Source: Legionellales bacterium
GTDB lineage: Bacteria; Pseudomonadota; Gammaproteobacteria; Comchoanobacterales; Comchoanobacteraceae
Reading direction: 5' to 3'
Assembly: GCA_002722435.1 (NCBI GenBank)
Contig: PBLX01000036.1
Span: 1-41,712, forward strand
Length of the DNA: 41,712 nucleotides
The position numbers and the translations under genes are program-made. Shown in pieces: positions 37,501-41,712 of the stretch (within the stretch, counting starts at the first letter, position 1; every line of letters starts with the position of its first letter). The notes beneath the pieces are model-generated. The model saw only the letters and a list, made by a program, of their open reading frames with translations. It made no database searches and had not been told where the DNA came from.

Positions 37501-40500
37501 TCTGGTCAATCATATACTGGTATTGACTTTACAGATATTCCTTCACCTATACTTAAAGGATCTAGTCAAACTGTTAGAGATCAGATTGACTTTAGACCTG
37601 CAGTTGGTGAATTAGCAACAGGACAAGGTACAGTTGGTAGTCCTTTTGAGGTTACTTGTGCAACTCTTGACTTTGATGCAAGACAATTCTCAACCACTGG
37701 ACAAGGTGCAGGTGCTGCAGCAGCAGCGACACTCTTTGACATTCCAATGGCAGAGACAGAATTCCGTTGCGATTTTGATTACTATCTTCCAAGGACAGAT
37801 AAACTTTTCTTAACTCATGATAATAATCTACAGTTATTACAAGGTATCTCTTCTGAAGATCCACAACCACCTGACAATATGCAAAATGCTATGTGTCTAG
37901 CGACATTGAAGCATAGAGCATACATGTTTACACCTGAGCGTGACTCAACGATCAACCAAGAAATCATCAAACGTTATACGATGAAAGATATTGGTGATAT
38001 TGAAAAACGTCTTACCAATGTTGAATACTATACTGCATTATCTCTATTAGAAATTAAAGCAGAAAACACTGCATCATATGATGAGAATGGTTTTGATAGA
38101 TTAAAGAATGGTTTTGTTGTAGATGACTTTACTGATCATAAGATTGGTGATGTCAATAGTGCAGACTATAAGTGCTCTTTAGATTTCAAAGAAGGAATCT
38201 TAAGACCTTCTCACTTTACACAGAATGTCCCTCTAAAAATAAACACTACAAAGTCAACAAATGTTACCACAACTCCTGCAAACATTTGCATGCTACCATA
38301 TACAGATGTTGAAATCGTTAAGCAACCCTATTGTTCGCGATCCGAGAACGTTAACCCATTTAACGTCTTTACTTTCATCGGGCGTATTGATCTTAATCCT
38401 ACATCAGACGACTGGCTCGAAACAAATAGACTTCCAGCTAGAGTAGAGAATATAGAAGGTGACTTTGCATCAGTAGCAGCAGAGAATAATATTGATCCTA
38501 ATACAGGATTTGCTCCTATACAATGGGGTGGATGGGAAACTAACTGGACTGCTGAGACCACATTATCTACAGATACTATTATCAATAGGACTGGTAGTCA
38601 TAGTGGTGGAGGTACTTGGGTCGGCACAAGACATCAAGGTCTAGAATTTATACATGAAAGACGCACATTTGAAGTAAGAGAAAACCAATCTAGACAAGGT
38701 ATTAGGACTAGGATTGTGCCTAAGATAGAAAGAAAATCTATGGGTGACTCTATCTTGTCACAAACTGCAGTGCCATGGATTAGATCTAGAAACCTTGCAT
38801 TTGATGTTTATAGAATGAAACCAAGGACTCGTGTTTACGGTTTCTTTGATGGCGTAGATATAACTCCATATATTACACCTAAAGTAATTGAGCTTAATAA
38901 AACTGGTAGTAATAGCACAGTTAAGAATGAAGTTATAACTGCACCTGGTGCAAATACATTTAACATGCCATCCGATAACACAATCGATAACAGTAACCAG
39001 ATACCATTTGTGGTAGGTGAAACAGTTGTTGGTATTGAATCTGGCGTGAAGTTAAAAGTTGCTGAAGCAAACGATGCATATGTAACTACACCATATGGCA
39101 CAGGTGCTGCAACATTACCTACATCATATGCGTCTAACACAGACATATTAAATGTAGATATCAATGAAATGGCATCTACTGCTAACGGTGAATTCCAAGG
39201 TAACGTTAAAGTTGGTGAATTACTTGTAGGGCAGACATCAGGTGCTGCTGCATATGTTAAAGATCGTCGTCTGTTAACTGACAACGTTGGTAACTTTAAA
39301 GGCACATTCTACATCCCATCACCTAAGATTGATTCCAACCCACGTTGGGCAACAGGTACAAGGACTGTTAGATTCACAACTAGTGCTGCAAACGAAAGGA
39401 CACCTGGCACAGTTGACTCATCTGCTGACGCAGAATACAGAGCAACAGGTACATTGCAGACTGTTAGAGAAAACATTCTTGCAATCAGAAATGCTGAGAT
39501 CGTCCGTGACACAGTTAATGATGAGAGAATGATTAACTCAACTAGATCTGAAACTAGGCAGATTGGTTGGTATGACCCTCTTGCACAATCATTCATTGTG
39601 GATGAAGAAGGTGGTATTATGATCACTTCTGTTGATCTATTCTTTAGGACTAAGGACTCCAACATTCCTCTCTCTATGCAGATAAGGACTATGGAGAATG
39701 GTAATCCTACTAAAGATATCTTACCTCTATCTGATATTACAGTTAACGCTGCAGATGTTGAGATATCAGAAAGTGGATTAATTCCAACAAGATTTACATT
39801 TAGATCTCCTGTTTATATCAAACAGTCGGTTGAATATTGTTTCGTATTATTATCTGACTCTAACGAATATCAAGTCTGGATATCCAGAATGGGTGACGTA
39901 GAGAAATCTGGTAACAGGACAATATCTGAGCAACCATATGCAGGTGTGTTATTCAAATCACAAAACGCATCAACATGGACTGCTGATCAGTATGAAGATC
40001 TTAAGTTTACAATTTATAAAGCAGAATTCGACACTGCTACTGACGGCACGGTAACGTTAGAAAACGTCGAGATGGGTGAAACTAACGGTGGTTATACTAG
40101 ACTACAGAATAACCCACTGGTTACTATCCAACCTGAGCAGGTATTAACATTACCATCAGGCACCTTTACTTACACAGTTGGTGCTAGATTAACACAGACA
40201 CCATCAGGTGCTAGTGCTACAGTATCAGCATTTGATTCAACATCAACACCAAATACCATTACCATCAATGATATCTCAGGCATATGGTCTGCAGGTTTCT
40301 TAGATGCAAGTAGTAATGCATTCCAAGGAATTGTATCTTCTCAGGCGACGGCGATTTTCCAGTTGTCTACAGTGTCTAACGGTGACTTCTCACCTAGACC
40401 TAACCCTGCTACAGGTACTGCTACTACAGTAAACGATATTATAACTGGATCTACATCCAACTCTACTGCAAGAGTCACAGCATATTATGCAACAGGAGAT

Positions 40501-41712
40501 ACTCTCCCTGACGGTGGTGGCACTGCAGGTAACCCTGTATTGTATGTAAACTATGTTGATAAAGACTTCGACCTTGCAGACACTCTCTCGGAGAATGGCG
40601 GGGTTGTTACTGCTACTATTACCTCTGTTGTCTATAGTGGAGACACAAGGAATAACTACCCTGTTTCGGCACCATCGTATCAGGCGAAGGATCGCAAAGT
40701 CCTCGTGTATCACAAGAATCATTGTATGCACCAACGTACCAACAATGTTGACGTTAAAGGAGTAATATCAGAAGTCCCTCCAACAGTATTAACTTCTTCT
40801 TTAGCATCAGGTGCTACATCTATTAACGTAGAGGGTGCTCTTGCATTCCATACTCAAGTTAATGGACAATCAATCGGTAACCTAAATCCTGGTTATTTGA
40901 TGATTGGTAGCGAGATTATTCAATACTCTGCTGTTGCTACAGATGGTAAGGTAATTACTGTTGCAACATCTGGTAGAGGATCAAACAGCACTGCTGACCA
41001 AGATCATCCTACTGGATCACAAGTCTTCTGTTATAACCTTGATGGTATTCCTTTAACAGAAATAAATAAGGTGCATGATGGAATAGAAGATCCATGGATG
41101 GATCATTACCTATTAAATACTACATCCGTTGCTAACAACGGTATTAGAGGTGGTGGTATCATGTGTATGGCATCTCAAAACTTCCAGTTTGAGACACTAC
41201 GTCCATCAGTTGCTAACTTAGTATTCCCAGAAACGAGTCTTGCTGCTCGTGTAAATACTACTAGCAGCACATCTGTTGGTGACGGCACCGCTGTTGTGGA
41301 TCAAGCATCCTTTGTTAACAACGGTACATATTATGATATTACATTGAATACACAAAACTACTTCACAACTCCTCAAATGGTCTGCTCTAAGGTCAATGAG
41401 GATAATAAGTTGGGTGGTAATAAGAGTATATCTCTTGATTGTACATTATCTACTGACAACGCTAACGTTTCACCATACATAGATCTTGATAGGACGTCTC
41501 TTATCACGGTCAGCAATAGAATCAACTACTGGCCAGGTGGTCCTCAACCTCTTGGTATCAACAGTTTGATTGAATCTACTGCAAATGTATCTCTAGATCC
41601 TAGTGGAGATCAAAACGACGCCGTTTATCTCACAAGAATAGCAAACCTTGCTCAACTTTCACGCACACTTAAGATTGATTTTGGTTGTTATCGTCCACAA
41701 GGTACTGAGACA
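34516..41712 (+). CDS. DUF4815-type virion structural protein, 3' end missing
   Basis: The frame opens with ATG at 34516 (MPQNTNLNISPYFDDFDKDK) and stays open to the right edge, giving 2399 codons in the window. The N-terminal ~1200 residues look like the DUF4815 family of marine T4-like phages: YRPGFPIQARELTTMQSILQ near residue 25, then LHAVYE, and later IKRYTMKDIGDIEKRL and LKNGFVVDDFTD (about residues 1150-1210). From memory, such proteins lie after gp8 in cyanophages and are annotated only as structural. Downstream are beta-rich modules, including a run (about 40800-41000) ending in LMIGSEIIQYS, related to modules in the giant and 614-residue proteins. A fibre or baseplate-periphery role, in the place of T4 gp9-gp11, is inferred from order. 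Confidence 0.8.
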   Translation, partial: MPQNTNLNISPYFDDFDKDKNFYRVLYRPGFPIQARELTTMQSILQNQIENMGQHFFKEGAMVIPGQVGYDLNVQAIVLQQAFLGVDVETYRTQLSGKIISGLTSGIRAKVLYSIPATESTRGYITLYVKYIDSGDTISETSVRGFQANEQLISESELTFGTTLIEIGSPFGQLLPVDATAVAAVAYINEGIYFIRGHFVNVPSAYIILDQYTNNPSYRIGLEVSESIVTPEDDTSLNDNAAGTSNYSAPGGHRFKISTTLVKKPITDETDKNFIELVRIRNSKIEQLVNTSAYSQLEKSLARRTYEESGDYVIDTFDVKLREHLNDGFNNGVYSPGQSSRDGQAATENYAAIEVSPGRAYIKGYRTEFLTPQYVDLKKPRDFVGIQNTIIPLEWGQYVKVFDVYGWPNFTGEGVSDAYQIIDLYDGWTLNTGSSVVGQKIGRARCVQLQKSGAGIFDMYMMDIQLYTGLNFAAGNTTVATGDKLIGRISGATGFVTSDFSGTRVSLEQVSGNFIDGEVITRDGRVVGTLDAIHTYKIVDVRSAVGYNSSQAVSFLANFLLNDRQAIRGASITVDLNGSPPKITGTNGSKFEQDIRPGEVLCPDGLSSPEGEKTFVVTKAVKNAINLTSQNNTGVTPYVFDYQAQTATVDTGLTKGSITDGTYTTVVRYRPYLYGQNSPTGQLSQDMPKQTIKSISDESFFVFRTFDNKTVVSGGLTVALPESEQFAALDDDNYILTILAQAGSAYTVGQNLDIEALSEAGTLTVSYGADRQSVTIGGLTNVTTVKLTALVSKNIVSRKIKTASKMRAMKVTRTAKQQDVQRFGLVYGGLYGTRIEDSEISFGLNDVYKLHAVYESSDDNPPQIPYIVLSEATFFAPGTVVTGVTSGARAIVVSFINSTLRLFNVDLNGTQFNAGETVTGVDVDNNVLTATIDDADGSVEKGSKVITDQYELNQAQNSFFYDVSRLIRKPGTTPPTRQLMAVFDYFIHEASGDYFSGQSYTGIDFTDIPSPILKGSSQTVRDQIDFRPAVGELATGQGTVGSPFEVTCATLDFDARQFSTTGQGAGAAAAATLFDIPMAETEFRCDFDYYLPRTDKLFLTHDNNLQLLQGISSEDPQPPDNMQNAMCLATLKHRAYMFTPERDSTINQEIIKRYTMKDIGDIEKRLTNVEYYTALSLLEIKAENTASYDENGFDRLKNGFVVDDFTDHKIGDVNSADYKCSLDFKEGILRPSHFTQNVPLKINTTKSTNVTTTPANICMLPYTDVEIVKQPYCSRSENVNPFNVFTFIGRIDLNPTSDDWLETNRLPARVENIEGDFASVAAENNIDPNTGFAPIQWGGWETNWTAETTLSTDTIINRTGSHSGGGTWVGTRHQGLEFIHERRTFEVRENQSRQGIRTRIVPKIERKSMGDSILSQTAVPWIRSRNLAFDVYRMKPRTRVYGFFDGVDITPYITPKVIELNKTGSNSTVKNEVITAPGANTFNMPSDNTIDNSNQIPFVVGETVVGIESGVKLKVAEANDAYVTTPYGTGAATLPTSYASNTDILNVDINEMASTANGEFQGNVKVGELLVGQTSGAAAYVKDRRLLTDNVGNFKGTFYIPSPKIDSNPRWATGTRTVRFTTSAANERTPGTVDSSADAEYRATGTLQTVRENILAIRNAEIVRDTVNDERMINSTRSETRQIGWYDPLAQSFIVDEEGGIMITSVDLFFRTKDSNIPLSMQIRTMENGNPTKDILPLSDITVNAADVEISESGLIPTRFTFRSPVYIKQSVEYCFVLLSDSNEYQVWISRMGDVEKSGNRTISEQPYAGVLFKSQNASTWTADQYEDLKFTIYKAEFDTATDGTVTLENVEMGETNGGYTRLQNNPLVTIQPEQVLTLPSGTFTYTVGARLTQTPSGASATVSAFDSTSTPNTITINDISGIWSAGFLDASSNAFQGIVSSQATAIFQLSTVSNGDFSPRPNPATGTATTVNDIITGSTSNSTARVTAYYATGDTLPDGGGTAGNPVLYVNYVDKDFDLADTLSENGGVVTATITSVVYSGDTRNNYPVSAPSYQAKDRKVLVYHKNHCMHQRTNNVDVKGVISEVPPTVLTSSLASGATSINVEGALAFHTQVNGQSIGNLNPGYLMIGSEIIQYSAVATDGKVITVATSGRGSNSTADQDHPTGSQVFCYNLDGIPLTEINKVHDGIEDPWMDHYLLNTTSVANNGIRGGGIMCMASQNFQFETLRPSVANLVFPETSLAARVNTTSSTSVGDGTAVVDQASFVNNGTYYDITLNTQNYFTTPQMVCSKVNEDNKLGGNKSISLDCTLSTDNANVSPYIDLDRTSLITVSNRINYWPGGPQPLGINSLIESTANVSLDPSGDQNDAVYLTRIANLAQLSRTLKIDFGCYRPQGTET

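Noticed and set aside
38835..39305. Minus-strand frame of 156 codons
   Set aside because: It lies wholly opposite the DUF4815-type gene, has low-complexity composition expected from the complement of Thr/Val-rich coding, and has no recognisable motif.
41061..41068. AATAAATA, an exact NATAAATA match
   Set aside because: It is deep inside the DUF4815-type coding frame with no nearby start; chance matches are expected in AT-rich coding.
1..41712. tRNA genes, integrase, insertion sequence or strong terminator hairpin
   Set aside because: None was seen; intergenic gaps are too short and hold no clear stem-loop with a T-run.

Overview
This window looks like part of the late structural (baseplate and tail-fibre) region of a large T4-like marine myovirus. 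The host is most likely a marine cyanobacterium (Prochlorococcus or Synechococcus), although a related pelagiphage cannot be excluded. The evidence is the order PAAR-like tip protein, small basic protein, gp25, gp6, giant protein, structural genes, gp8 and DUF4815-type protein, all on the + strand. Genes are tightly packed (TAATG and ATGA overlaps), the sequence is AT-rich (roughly 40% GC by eye), and there are T4-type late promoter-like boxes. I see no tRNA, CRISPR array, insertion sequence, integrase, supported minus-strand gene or gene-free stretch over 300 bases.

Layout. Bases 2-2722 hold the 3' part of an unassigned, cysteine-containing structural protein. Then come a PAAR-like spike-tip protein (2722-3252), a 46-residue basic protein (3271-3411), baseplate wedge gp25 (3459-3869, GTG start) and baseplate wedge gp6 (3869-5992). 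A single uninterrupted gene of 22,029 bases (5996-28024, 7342 codons) fills more than half of the window and sits where T4 has gene 7. It is followed by a YHYH/Ig-domain protein (28021-29601), a fibre-like protein ending in a cupredoxin-like domain with a full set of type-1 copper ligands (29627-31099), a GxGY-repeat structural protein (31096-32940), gp8 (32978-34513), and a DUF4815-type structural protein that runs off the right end (34516-41712).

How the genes fit together. In T4, gp25, gp6, gp7 and gp8 build the baseplate wedges and a PAAR protein caps the central spike. Here the wedge genes are recognisable, but the gp7 slot holds a modular giant. It combines a phage structural N-terminus, GxGY beta repeats, a YHYH-like module, an EF-hand loop, a beta-propeller-like region, two LamG-like domains, about eight degenerate helical modules, a repeated beta module and a C-terminal Ig-like domain. 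Short modules (GxGY, Ig-like, YHYH, beta-hairpin) recur in neighbouring genes, which suggests extensive module exchange within this cluster.

The most unexpected signal is at base level. The tetramer GAAC/GTTC is almost missing on both strands: I found 9 copies, where about 280 would be expected from composition. Codon choice at many dipeptides appears bent to avoid it. GAAC/GTTC is a known target of Dnd phosphorothioate modification-restriction systems. GGCC, another known Dnd motif, is nearly confined to Trp-Pro codon pairs, where it cannot be avoided. This points to past selection by a sequence-specific host defence, although other causes are possible.
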